Below, piece after piece: positions 10,235 through 21,371 of a stretch of 64,000 bases of DNA. Made by a program: the position numbers and the translations under genes. The stretch is from positions 1-64,000 of the forward strand of contig JBAMJV010000859.1 of the NCBI GenBank assembly GCA_037951105.1. Direction: 5' to 3'. Position 1 is the stretch's first letter, and every line of letters begins with the position of its first letter. This stretch comes from Echinarachnius parma. Taxonomy: Eukaryota > Echinodermata > Echinoidea > Clypeasteroida > Echinarachniidae. The notes beneath the pieces were generated by a model. It made no database searches. It had not been told where the DNA came from and saw only the letters and a program-made list of their open reading frames with translations.

Positions 10235-12345
10235 ATGGCTTCAGTCATCTTGCGGCTAATTCTGCTTGAAGTCCTGTTCCATGGTATGTTGCCTAGTTCA
10301 AATAACTCATTTGTTAAAAAGAACACAATTATGATTTCGAGCGGTTCTGTAATGACGGTTCAAGCTAGTTTCAAATGGTCCAATTAAAGCTGTAACGAAG
10401 CGTTATAAATTAACACACTGTAATTAAATAATTTGCTACTTATACTGTTGAATTTCAGGTTCTTCAGCAAACATCGTTGGAACATTTCCTTTTATCACCC
10501 TGCAGAAAGGGAGGCCGGGATTTTTGCCATGTGTTGATCACACGAACGGATACATATACACCGTCGAGTGGCTGAAAGGACAGACGTGGGATACAGCAGA
10601 ATCTATCATTGTGATGGACACATTCGCTGAGTATGGCTACAAGTATGGTCCAGGATTCGCAAACAGCTCTTACGATATCGATGATGAATTTTCGTTGTTG
10701 ATAAAAGAGGTCGGCGTGAAAAACGAAGGAAGGTATTTTTGCAAAGTGGTCCCCATTAAAACGGGTATCTTCGCTGGAAATCACACAGATGTCGAAGTAT
10801 ATGGTAAGGAGCTGTTTGTACGCTAGCTCTACTGAACCCCCGAAATATTCAAACTGTTTTTGAACAGGTCAGACTATCGACCACATATTTGATAACAAAC
10901 AACGAAAGTAACACACTTAAAGACCGCACAAATTTAGGAATTACCTGACCGACCTACCACATTCTGGAAGGTATTTTCTTAAAGTGTAAATTCATTGATA
11001 AACCGATGGTAGTTGAATTATACCTTTATAGAAAGGTAAGATAATGCAGAATATTATATTACTTTCCAAACACTCACTCATCAGAGAAAAGAAAAAACAG
11101 CAATAAATTGAGCCCCGTTTCGACACCAATGTCTTTCTAGTGACGTATCGCCAGGGACATTGAGCGGAAACTGCTATATTTTAATGCGTGTTATACCGCA
11201 AGTTTCGTTATTTTTATAACTGTTTTCTGAGCATTGTTGATGCTTTAAACTCATTGGATCAATACAATAATAACTTATAATCGTTGTACTATATGTCATT
11301 CTTTTTGTTGCTGTCTGCGTCTGAATTCGTCAAAATGGGTTAATCAATCAGCTAGTCTGACGAAGGAAAGTCGTGATTTCCCGGCCTTTAGGCCTAATGC
11401 CCGTTGTATACCCGTTTATATATACGATTATTGCCGAGCTACATGAGTATAATGCATTACATAAAATTATGTAACGTAATTTAATTATCACACGTTACGT
11501 CGAGCAATTCCTTGAATCGATCTCACACGTGACTGATGTTGGTCCTGACAGGTGTACCAGATATTTGGTTCCAGTTTCACACCAAATGTGTATCGATCAC
11601 TCTTTTTGTTCCATGTATATTTAGAAATATCGGAATGATCGTTACACTTCGAGATAAACCGGTTGGCATCACGATTAAATGAAACTATCGGAGGAATGAA
11701 TACCTCATGGAAGGGAATTTTCAGACTGTTGTCCTTTGTATCATGCCCCCTGGCATGTCTGGTGTATCCGTGGACCATATTGGGGCCACGCACGCTTGGT
11801 TCCGTTTCATAAGTCAATCCAAAATCTAGTTTCTTATGATAAGTATACAGCAGGACAAATAGTAATACATGCTTACAAACATATTTATCGGAACTAACAT
11901 CGGTCACATGTGAGCTAAAATGTCTCGATTTTCATATTTAAATTGGCCAAGCTATAGAGGCCTAGTTCGCTATAAAGTAATTCCAATTTTGTTCTTTTAC
12001 AGCTGAACCCCTGGCGCCGTACCCAATTCTAATCGTCGAGGAATGCTCAGATGAAGAACACTGCATAGTTAACGTTGACGGTAATTACAACTTATTATCC
12101 TTTAGAAAACGCTTTTATTCACACTATCAAAGGCACACTCATGTGAATTAAGGGGGATACAGTAAATTAACGCAAATTGCCATCATTTATATAACAGAGT
12201 GTTAAAAGATGGATAATATAATTGTTACATAGCGAAATAAGAACAACATTAATCATATAAAACAATGCTCCCTTTTTTTTCTCCAACAGCCTTACCCAGT
12301 GCAGCAGCTGTCGTAATAGCATGCTGCATTGTGCGTATAGTGTGA
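10235..12345 (+). CDS. Small secreted or membrane protein with one Ig domain (4 exons)
   Basis: Exons: 10235-10283, 10460-10803, 12003-12080 and a tentative last exon 12290-12345; all introns are phase 1 with GT-AG borders. Exon 1 gives a signal peptide (MASVILRLILLEVLFHG). Exon 2 gives one V-like Ig domain of about 115 residues: a first Cys in FLPC, Trp in VEWLKG, then EGRYFC with the second Cys and several possible N-glycosylation sites (NSS, NHT). Exon 3 adds 26 residues with two Cys. The last exon has a good pyrimidine tract and encodes a hydrophobic stretch (AAAVVIACCIVRIV) before a stop, which could be a short membrane segment; it is the least certain part. Total is about 175 residues. 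The ligand is unknown. Separate small-exon Ig receptors are common in invertebrate deuterostomes; an immune or adhesion role is inference. Confidence 0.65.
11488..11907 (-). CDS. Unrecognised ORF or exon opposite the Ig gene's second intron
   Basis: An open frame of 139 codons with more natural-looking residue composition than the other short ORFs here. The coding-like part starts around LDFGLTYETEPSV and ends at a stop after GIARRNV. A possible minus-strand acceptor (AAACTAG) lies directly before it, at about 11832, so it may be a last exon rather than an ORF from the first Met. It shows Cys, then Trp 11 residues on (SKYTW), then WYTC, a spacing that recalls a short Ig-type strand pair but is too compact for a standard Ig domain. 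No function is assigned. Confidence 0.3.
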   Translation of the reverse strand: MTDVSSDKYVCKHVLLFVLLYTYHKKLDFGLTYETEPSVRGPNMVHGYTRHARGHDTKDNSLKIPFHEVFIPPIVSFNRDANRFISKCNDHSDISKYTWNKKSDRYTFGVKLEPNIWYTCQDQHQSRVRSIQGIARRNV

Positions 12346-12378
12346 TGTTGCCTACAAGGGAAAATGCCATCGGTGAGT

Positions 12379-12955
12379 TTAAAGGGATAGTTGAGTTTTG
12401 GTAGAGAGGGCGCTACACATAATAATTTTGTGTGAGATAATGAAAAACTGAGTATAAAATTTGAAAGAGCATAATATTTTAGTGACAGAATACACTTTAT
12501 TTGATCAAAATCGGTTCAGAAACGGCTGAAATATCCATAAAAGTAACCATTTGTAATAAATGTGAGGCCCCACAAATATTAGCTAATTTTGAACCAACCG
12601 TTACAATTTTTTAAAAAATGCTTCCTCTTTTCAAAAATGTTCAAAAGAAGTTTGTTAATAGTTGTTGATTATCTCTCTATCTAATCACTATTTTTACGAA
12701 CCATCACATGCACAATATTTTATTTAAAATGGTTTAAACCAATGTGTTTTTAGAGAGCGCCATCTTGAGTTTGAACGCCTCTGTTTGAATGATAAAAGGC
12801 TTTTTACTCAGTCGTTTGTGATTTTGAATTCCTTTCAAGCATGGTAGAGTTTATAAGTACTATTAGTTTGTAATGTAATGGTGCAGGTTTTGGTTACTAA
12901 AATTCAGTTTGACCAAAACTGTACTTTCTTTATCAGAACTCAACTATCCCTTTAA
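12379..12955 (+). mobile_element. MITE, TAGTTGAG family, full-length copy
   Basis: The left end TTAAAGGGATAGTTGAGTTT and right end CAGAACTCAACTATCCCTTTAA are inverted repeats with TTAA at both borders; length 577 bp. It begins 34 bp after the proposed stop of the Ig gene. The same family recurs at about 18266, 27536, 31435, 34648-38783 (interrupted), 53492, 57118 and 60540. Confidence 0.9.
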
Positions 12956-13624
12956 GAAAATGTTCGCTCTCAATATGATGTGAATATCTGTAATAAAAGG
13001 GGCGTTCCTAGGACAATTAGATATTTACTAATTACCCCAAAATTGATTGATTTCATGAGAAATGACTGCCAAATTCCCTTTTTCAGGAAAAATTACTTAT
13101 AGAGAGCCGAATTGTGAAAATTAGGCCATCTAGACGCTATAGGTCCTATAATGAAAGAATGGTCTCAGTATTCATATTCATATCATGGGTCAGTACTCAT
13201 TGAGAACGACATCTGTAAAACATTTCCGAAAGTCCCTTTATCTATTATGTGAAAATCCCGCTTTTCATAGGCTGGAATTCAGCTGGAAAACGATATTTAC
13301 GTAAATCCATAATTATATGTGTAAATCGGGCGCTTTTTTGTTCTAAATGTAGCACGTTAGTTTTTAACCATGGTCTAAACACTAGACGTAATAGAGATGG
13401 GCATTCCAGGCGGTCACATAAGCTGTTTTTTTTCCTTACGTTACATTTGATGCGGTTCCGTTGAAAAGTAGTCCTAGAACCGTAAACAAAGAGGATCGTA
13501 TACTAGGTTCGGGGAAGGGAAGATTAATTGTACAAAGTAGTCAGGCTCTATATTTAAATGTTTTGTATTCAGTATTACATGTTAACAATATTCAGTCATT
13601 CTGTTTCTATTTATCCCCTTTCTC
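12956..13624. other. Intergenic, no gene seen
   Basis: Unique-looking sequence; two short ORFs here show no domain features. Confidence 0.35.
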
Positions 13625-14437
13625 GATTTCACCATTTGCCATCCGATGATGTCCTCCCGCTCCGCCATTTACCAACCGATGACGTTCTCTCAATCTCGCC
13701 ATTTACCAACCGATGACGTTTTCTCGATCTCGCCATTTGCAAACCGATGACGTTCTCTCGATCTCACTATTTACCAACCGATGATGTTCTCCTAAACTCG
13801 TCATTTGCCAACCGATGGCGTTCTCCTGATCTCGCCATTTACCAACCGATGCCGTTTATCCCGATCTCTCCATTTACCAACCGATGACGTCCTCCAGATC
13901 TCTCCATTTACCAACCGATGACGTACTCCCGATCTCGCCAATTACCATCCGATGACGTACTCCCGATCTCGCCATTTACCAACCGATGACGTTCTCCTGA
14001 TCTCGCCATTTACCAACCGATGACCTCCTCCCGATCTCTCCATTTACCAACCGATGACGATTTCACGATCTCGCTCTTTACCAACCGATGACGTTTTCAC
14101 GATCTCGCCATTTACCAACCGATGACGTCCTCCAGATCTCTCCATTTACTAACCGATGACGTACTCCCGATCTCGCCAATTACCATCCGATGACGTACTC
14201 CTGATCTCGCCATTTACCAACCGATGACGTTCTCCTGATCTCGCCATTTACCAACCGATGACGTCCTCCCGATCTCTCCATTTACCAACCGATGACGTTT
14301 TCTTGATCTCGCCATTTACCAACCAACGACTTTTCCACAATCTCGCTACTTGCCATCTAATGACGTTTGTCGATATCGCCATTTGTCATCTGATGACGTT
14401 TTCACGATCTCGCCGTTTGCCATCTGATGACGTTTTT
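13625..14437. repeat. Minisatellite, about 24 units of 33-34 bp
   Basis: Units follow the pattern CTCGCCATTTACCAACCGAT followed by GACGTTCTCCCGAT with substitutions. A higher-order pattern is visible: a run of variants starting with CCTCCAGATCTCTCC near 13890 returns near 14128, about 238 bp or seven units later. Unit divergence rises toward both ends. Most units keep TGACGT, the core of a CREB/ATF-type site. The frame across it is open only by chance. Confidence 0.95.
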
Positions 14438-15171
14438 TCAGGATAAAAAAAAATAAAATGTGGTGCAGGCTAGCGTAGAGGGTCTCAATGAATTGTACAC
14501 AAACTGTTAGGGTGAAATTGAATAATATAAACAGTGGCTAAACATAAACAATTGTGGGATGTCAATTTATGAACGACAAGAGTAAATAAAGTGTTACACG
14601 TGCTGTGTAAATGACGTCAAATGGTTGACCTAAATATAAGGTGAACAAAGTGACAGTTGGTTCTAACAAATCAACATAAATAAAATGTGCATTATAACGT
14701 ATTTATTACGTTTACGCATGTACATGTATATACGCGTAATATAAACTTAAGGGGCCCAGTGGGGTATTATTTGACGTTTTTGCACACTTTTACTATATTC
14801 GGAATATCTTTCTAACCATTGATGCTAATCCCTACAAACCATACATTTCTGGAAAGGTTAGATCATGGGGAATCCCAAAAAAAAACTAAATCAAAGACAA
14901 TTGGACTTAAAATACGAGTTTAAACAGCAACTAAATAGAGACAAATAAAATTTCAAACTTTTAGCAAGTCAACATTCAAAACGTCCTCCGAGGTATAGGG
15001 GCGTATACATTCTACATTTTAAAGATAGATATTATGATGCTATACAAAAAACTAATTATGGCTTTTTACATTACTCAGTTAACTTCATAGTCAAAAGGCA
15101 ATTTTGCGAAAAATCAGAAATGTACATAAGAAATATACATATTTGGGTTAACAATAGGGTTACCTCTAAAA
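14438..15171. other. Intergenic, no gene seen
   Basis: AT-rich; no exon, repeat pair or RNA gene was recognised. Confidence 0.35.
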
Positions 15172-15752
15172 GCCATCATTAATCGTCTTGGTACGAACAG
15201 TCACGTCACGTTCACGTTTACGTCGCGTGAACGGTTCTGTACCTTTTGTGAAACAGGTCACCCAAATCTACGAAGTGTAGGGTAAAGTGACCCAACAATT
15301 TGTCGTTTTCCATGCCGGTAAAACTCGAAGTGTCGCGTTAACCAAATCGTGACGTGAGCGTTTAATCAAGATTTTTAAAATTGCAAACGCTTGTTACTAA
15401 GACTAGACATACACGCACAAAGAGATTTAAAAATGTCGACGAAAATGCCGATACCCCCTTATCAAATCTGTTCAATCATTATGTTTATAATATGTACGTG
15501 CATAATTCAGAGTAATCTGAGACGATAATATGCAGTTCTGTCATTTAGGTAATGTACAACCATACCACTTGCATTATTTGTCTTGTTATTGGAGTATTTC
15601 TAAAGACGTGTCGTGCGTGGATTTTGGCAAATGTTGATTTCCAGCTGAATTGCTACACGCAGCGGACAATTCAGTTCGCATACGCCTGAAGTTCCCGTGC
15701 TCGACGTCTGCGCGTACTGGCCCTTAACGGCGTTGTATGTGCATGCCTGTGA

Positions 15753-15806
15753 AAGTGAGTGAGTGAGTGAGTGAGTGAGTGAGTGAGTGAGTGAGTGAGT
15801 GAGTGA
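15753..15806. repeat. (GTGA)n microsatellite
   Basis: About 13 uninterrupted GTGA units, inside the TIR element at 15172-16600. Confidence 0.95.
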
Positions 15807-16024
15807 CTGGCAGCAGTGATCAATGAGTTTAAAAGTAATTAAACAATAATTTGATTAATATTGTTTATTTATGGTTATTGAATCGAGTCAATCTATAAGT
15901 CAGTCGTTTAATCTAATAAACAATCAATTAATCAGTCAATCATTATAATGAAACAATCACACCAACCAATCAATATTAAATAAATCAATTAATGTATTTG
16001 ACATTCGAACTAGCTACTTGTAGG

Positions 16025-16276
16025 CAGTGGCGTACCCAGGATTTTTTCAAGGGGTGGGTGTAGGGGGGGGGGGGAATATTTCGTCAGACAAATTGAAGTA
16101 AGCGGGGGAAGTGTGGGTAGGGGGTGTCCGTAGAAAATGACCGCAGCCGAGGATGAGACCAGGACCGGTCACAAATTTCGAGGCCGAGACCAAGAAATTT
16201 CTTGAAATATGTAAGGGGGTGGGGATAGGGGTAGGGGGTGTCCATCCCCCAGCCCCCAGGCCTGTGTACGCCTATA
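16025..16276. mobile_element. hAT-like non-autonomous fragment, G-rich
   Basis: Begins CAGTGGCGTACCCAGGATTT, matching the CAGNGGCG terminus of hAT elements, and ends near CCTGTGTACGCCTAT, which is partly its inverse. G runs fill the interior. It is nested in the larger TIR element. Confidence 0.55.
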
Positions 16277-16617
16277 ATTGTATATTACAGTATAGGTAGG
16301 ACGGGTTCGTTCACGATTAAATTTACCGAGAATTAGTCTCTTCTCAACGACAATTTACATTAATTTGTTTTACGCAAGCGCCAATTTACGTGAGCTTTCA
16401 TGAAATGCATATAGTATATCTACAAACTGTTGGGTCACGTAACCCAACACTTCGTAGATTTGGGCGACCTGTTTCACAAAAGGTACAGAACCTGAACGTG
16501 ACACTTCGTAGATTTGGGTGACCTGTTTCACAAAAGGTACAAAACCTTCACGTGACGTAAACGTGAACGTGACGTGACTGTTCGTACCAAGCCCATTAAT
16601 CTGTTCCAGTGCTGTAG

Positions 16618-16746
16618 TCGAGTCCACCCTGTCCGAGTCCGAGTCCGAGTCCCTGGAGTCCGAGTCGAGTCCGAGTCCGAATCCGAGTCCGAGTCCCGGA
16701 CATCCGAGTCCCGAGTCCCGGACATCCGAGTCCGAGTCCGAGTCAC
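16618..16746. repeat. (GAGTCC)n hexanucleotide repeat
   Basis: About 20 units of GAGTCC with variants such as CCCGGACATCC. Both strands are open (Ser/Glu/Val on one strand, Asp/Ser/Arg/Thr on the other), which makes misleading ORFs. Confidence 0.95.
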
Positions 16747-17540
16747 AATGGGAAAATCTTAAATTGCAATTCTTTTTATGTCACATCAGTTCCATTAAGA
16801 TAAATGCCTTACAGTGAACTCTCTATAACATAAATAGTTGTCTGGTTCATTGTAAACTTCCATTTGTCAGATATATTTTAACTCTTCTTACTACAACAGT
16901 TATCTTCATAATATACACCATCAAAGAAATGACAAAGAGTTATCTGCAGAAATGATTTTGGGCAATGTCAAAGGTTATTATTACAGAGTATGAGACAAAT
17001 TCAATTATTGATGTCTATGCAGGATAAAAAGTTCATAAAAAGTGTGACAGACGGGACAGGAATTTAGTTGATCTTTGTCACCCTTAAATTTCCCAAAAAT
17101 ACAGTGGATAAGTAACTGCTGCATATATTTTCATGAGGTTCACTGTCAAATGGATTAAGGGATATAACTTTATTTGCAAACAGTCAAGTTGCTGAAAAGT
17201 AATCATCACAATTTTTAGCAAAAAATATAAAATATCTGAAAATTCACGTTTTGTGCCATAAACTGTCAGTTATGAACAGATGAGCAAGATATCATCATAA
17301 GAAGCAATGAAGAGCAATCACTGTCAAGAACCATTTGGAAAGAAAAGAAATACTGATTAATAACGTAATTCAAAGTTATCATGGGGGCGCTACATAATTG
17401 ACTGACACTGAAGGGACTGCATGGTGCGATACTTGAAATTGGTGTGAAGTATTCAGTCACATGCATCTATCATGACCTGATTGAAGTTTGAAATTGAACT
17501 ATGATTTTGTTATCAGATTGGATGGTTATTATACTGCACT
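16747..17540. other. Intergenic, no gene seen
   Basis: No domain-bearing ORF or repeat pair was recognised. Confidence 0.35.
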
Positions 17541-18160
17541 ACAGGGTGGCCCCCAAAAAACGGAACGGGGAACTTCCCCAAATATAGTAATACAATGATA
17601 TGTCCATAGGATATGGTATCTTTTCCAATGAAAAACGATACTTAGAACAGTCATTTTGGTGGAGTAGTTTTTGTTTTAGGGCGCGTTGAGTGACACCATG
17701 TCAGGTTCCCATTCTTGTCATTTTTTTACCAAGTCAGTGCTTGATAAATCGCATTTACTGCTCGTCATATCATCCAACAACCATGCCCATTCTCTCAGCA
17801 CATAGCTGAATGCACACTAACAATAGCGAGCGTATTGCTCGTTGTTCAATTTTAGTCGCATCATTATCAGGCTTTCGTAAATTAATTCACGTTCTGGCCG
17901 TAATACTGGACCGTGTCTTACGGGTTCCAAAACATAAAACGACTAATCTCAACGTCTATTTGGCCATGTGTTTTGAACTGGGCCAGTAAGCGTTACACTG
18001 AGGGGTTTTCAAGAGATCATGACAAATTGGATTAAAGTCAAAATATTGTTAGTAATTTACATCCAAGACCCATGAAGGTATACATTTTTGGAAAGGATAT
18101 GGTACCAGGATTCCATCTGTGCTGTTTTAAAAACAACTGTACAGGGTGTGTCAAAAAAAT
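17541..18160. repeat. Mariner-like terminal motifs in direct orientation
   Basis: TACAGGGTGGCCCCCAAAAA at 17541 and TACAGGGTGTGTCAAAAAAA at about 18136 resemble Tc1/mariner ends. They point the same way, so they are not the two ends of one simple element; two truncated copies are likelier. Confidence 0.4.
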
Positions 18161-18265
18161 GTACTAAGATATGACGAAAATGAGACAAAAAAAGTACCAT
18201 TAAAAAATCGCCACTGGAGAAAAATCTTTTCCACCTAGTGAAATGTTTTATGCATAATTAAATTA

Positions 18266-18640
18266 AAGGGATATTTGAGTTCTGGTAAGGAGAGTACAGT
18301 TTTAGTGAAACTGAGTTTTAGTAACCAAAACCTGCATCATTATATTACAAACTAATAGTTATAACTAGAAAGGAACACAACATTACAAATGACGTAGTAA
18401 AGATCATATCATCATTCAAAAAGAGCCGTTAAAACGTAAGAGGGCGCTCTCTAAACACTCATCGGTTTCAACCATTTTGAATAAAATATTGTGCATGTGA
18501 TGCTTTGTTGAAATAGTGATTAGATAGAGAAATAACCAACAACTATTTAAATACCTATTTTGTAACTTTTTGAAAAGAGGAAGCATTTTTTTTTAAATTT
18601 TGAACGCCTGGTTCAAAATTCTCTAATAAACCTGCACACA
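18266..18640 (-). mobile_element. MITE, TAGTTGAG family, truncated copy
   Basis: Starts TTAAAGGGATATTTGAGTTC and follows the family in reverse orientation (AAACCTGCA, GAGGGCGCTCTCTAAA) but loses its other end near 18640. Confidence 0.8.
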
Positions 18641-19117
18641 AAAAATGAGAACTGTTTTTTGCGAGTAAAATCATACCCTACCCATTAAGTCGATTGTTTT
18701 GGGGGTTTTTTATTCAGAAAAAATGTATTTTTACACGAGCTTCTGCGTATTTGTTATGCAAAGAAGAATATACGCAACTTAATGCATATGTAAAGTGGAA
18801 CGTCACCCATTTATTTACCCGGTGAGTCTCTTTTACTCATTGAAGTGCATACAATTAATATTGGATGAGTAATGCTCGAACCTTCATGACCAAATGAGTA
18901 AAAATATTCACGAGTGTGTAGCGTGGCTTTTTGCTTCCCTGTACGTCATGGACTCTTTATTCGTTGAATGAGTGAAAATCTCTTCGAAGTGAACGTGTAC
19001 TCGTCATAGGAGTGATCTTACTCGGCTAGCTAGCTAACTCTGATCCTCTGATCTGTATACTGTATACATACACGGTATATTACCACTACGTGGTCCGTCT
19101 CATCTGCAGCTGAATAA
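18641..19117. other. Intergenic, no gene seen
   Basis: Contains strings related to the inverted-repeat family just downstream (ACTCATTG, GAGTAATGCTCG, CACTCG), so it is probably an older member. No gene is supported. Confidence 0.35.
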
Positions 19118-19562
19118 GTGTAAGTTAATTTGATTATTCTAAATTTAGAATCAGTATAAATACTATTACTGACGGGGATCCCTTGAGTTTTAGACCTTTT
19201 CTAAAACTGTTTAGGCTATGAATAATTGGTAGACACGCTACATGTATACTATATTTCATTTGAAATTGAAGCCGCGAAAATTGTAATATTACGAACCACG
19301 TCAAGCGCGAGGCCCAATGCTGGGCCAAGCCAAGCCAAACAGCAAGGCCGCGCCAGGGCGTCGGGGCTCACTCCCGTCTTATACTAAGTAAGATTCCAGG
19401 GCCAGTGCGGCCAGGCCATGACCACTCGAGGCCGGAAAAGGGGCTACCAATTATTCATAGCCTAAGCAGTTTTAGAAAAGGTCTAAAACTCAAGGGATCC
19501 CCGTCAGTAATATTATTAATACTGATTCTAAATTTAGAATAATCAAATTAACTTACACTTAC
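19118..19562. mobile_element. TIR element with about 115 bp near-perfect arms
   Basis: The left arm (about 19118-19232, including TAAATTTAGAATCAGTATAA and GGGATCCCTTGAG) returns inverted at about 19446-19562. The loop of roughly 210 bp is GC-richer (GGCCCAATGCTGGGCC and similar). The high arm identity implies recent origin or gene-conversion-like repair. Confidence 0.85.
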
Positions 19563-19564
19563 AA

Positions 19565-20115
19565 CATTATGTTAAAAATGAATAAAACTCGCATGCGTGC
19601 CTTTTTCAACTTAATTTGATGAGTCAATGCACTCAACTATGTGTGTCACTATACTGTCAACGATTCGTTTGTTGTTTTGAGTAAAATCACCCCAAAAATA
19701 TTTGGGTGTTATTACTCAAAAAAACAAATAAATCGTTGCACTATAGTGACATACATAGTTGAGTGCATTGACGCATCAAATTAAGTTGAAAAACGCACGC
19801 ATGCGAGTTTTATTCATTTGCCACTATAGTGACACGGCATATGAGTATTTTTTGTAACACTCACAACATTATGTTAAATTACACACCAGCTTGAGTAAAT
19901 ATCACTCACAACATTCTGTTAAATTACACACCAGCTTGAGTAAATACAAAAATACTCCTATGCCGTGTCACTATAGTGGCAAGTGAATAAAACTCGCATG
20001 CGTGCGTTTTTTTAACTTAATTTGATGAGTCAATGCACTCAACTATGTGTGTCACTATGGTGGCAACGATTTATTTGTTTTTTTGAGTAAAATCACTCAA
20101 ATATTTGTTTGTGTG
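19565..20115. mobile_element. Nested inverted repeats with GAGTAAA / GCATGCG modules
   Basis: The module from AATAAAACTCGCATGCGTGC through GCACTCAACTATGTG occurs three times (about 19580, inverted at about 19760-19815, and again at about 19985). A second module around CACTATAGTGACACGGCATA is also inverted. A direct repeat of about 45 bp (ACTCACAACATT to GCTTGAGTAAAT) is at 19858-19945. Looks like two or three MITEs of one family inserted into each other. Confidence 0.8.
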
Positions 20116-20224
20116 TACGGTAGAAATGGTATCAGCAAGATATCATTTAACAAATCAACTGTGACTTAACTAGCTTATGACTTATGCGAATCAACTAGTC
20201 TAAAAACCATATCATGGCCTCGCT

Positions 20225-20595
20225 CCTACCTACTTAACATGTTAACAGATCTAATCCACCACTACACTCTTACCCGAACACTGCGATCATCTTCTCACTC
20301 ACTCCTGGAATTCACACAACGAATTAGCTCAAAATACTATGGTGAAAGATCCTTTTCTTCCCCTCAACATTCGCACTTCTCACAATGTAGGTACTTTTAA
20401 ATCGAGATTAAAAACTCATTTGTTTAAGTTAGCCTTTCGTGATAGTTAATTTTGTTAATATATATGTATGTTTTAACTCTAAAGATTTAGTTTTGTTAAC
20501 ATTTTGTTAATTGTATGTAAATATGTTTAAGCGCTTAGAGGCTCTTTGCAATAGGTGCTATATAAATGTCTATTATTATTCATTATTATACTATA
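20225..20595 (+). mobile_element. 3' remnant of a CR1-like LINE
   Basis: The residue pattern VGTFKSRLKTHLFKLAF, a hallmark of the C-terminal end of many CR1/Rex-type RT proteins, is readable near 20390-20445. It is followed by a 3'UTR with AAGCGCTTAGAGG and GGTGCTATATAAATG, then an ATT-rich tail. Everything upstream is missing, as expected for 5'-truncated LINE insertion. Confidence 0.7.
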
Positions 20596-21371
20596 ATGCG
20601 AATGGCATACTAATATGCAACGTGTGAATTCAAATATACATGCATTGCAATTATGTACGAGTGTATTATCATTCATATGATTAATGCATGGTCGTTATTT
20701 CATAAATCATCCTTAACGAATGTAAATAAATAAATAAATATGGTTGTTTCAGAGTGTGCAAATATCATACTACGCATGAAATACGACGTTCACACAAAAC
20801 TGTACCTTGCTCAAGTCCCAAAATGTTTGCCACCTTTAAATGTGTTAAAGAATGTTTTGAAAAAAATATTTTTATTTGATACATAATTTTTTTTTTTTTT
20901 TGGAGCCGGAAAGAGGTGCAAAATATATAGAACAAAGCCAACCAGAGTATATGTACCACAAATAAATTACCAAAAGGAGAAGGGCAGTAGAAAATATGGA
21001 CAGAATTTCATTCACCAGTGACCTTTTGGAGTCAATTCAAAGATCAAAAACAAATGCATATGACTATGCGAATGACTGAATTGAAATCAATTGAAAGTGC
21101 GACACATATTATGTTTGATGGTTTGAGTGTGTATTACGTTAAAAATCAATCGACTGTGAAGACATTTAGTGGTTCAACGACCTAAATTATAAGGGTTGTC
21201 AATAATTCATGCTCTCTGAGTTTTTCGAGCTTTATTATTTCATTATGGAGACACGAACGAACAAGTTCATTATGTTTGTACATTCATCATGTCCATGTGT
21301 AAAGCTGTATGATATTAATTAATTCCGGTTCTCCGTTACGTTTTTGAGCGAATTGATGCATGAACATTACG
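20596..21371. other. Intergenic, no gene seen
   Basis: AT-rich with a short TAAA microsatellite near 20725 and a T run near 20885. No exon was recognised. Confidence 0.35.

Larger units (their letters stand above)
15172..16600. mobile_element. TIR element of about 1.4 kb with long terminal repeats in inverted orientation
   Basis: The left arm (about 15180-15310, from CTTGGTACGAACAGTCACGT) reappears in reverse complement at about 16410-16595. In the right arm a segment of about 60 bp (CACTTCGTAGATTTGGG to CAAAAGGTACA) is tandemly doubled. The interior holds a GTGA microsatellite (15757-15806) and a nested G-rich fragment (16025-16275). No transposase was found. Confidence 0.85.

Noticed and set aside
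13625-14437. CRISPR-like array of about 33 bp repeats
   Set aside because: Units are contiguous with no unique spacers, and the genome is plainly eukaryotic. It is a minisatellite.
16528-16762. Ser/Asp/Thr/Arg- and Glu/Ser/Val-rich ORFs
   Set aside because: They are translations of the GAGTCC hexanucleotide repeat.
17541-18160. One complete mariner-type element
   Set aside because: The two terminal motifs are in direct, not inverted, orientation and no transposase lies between them.
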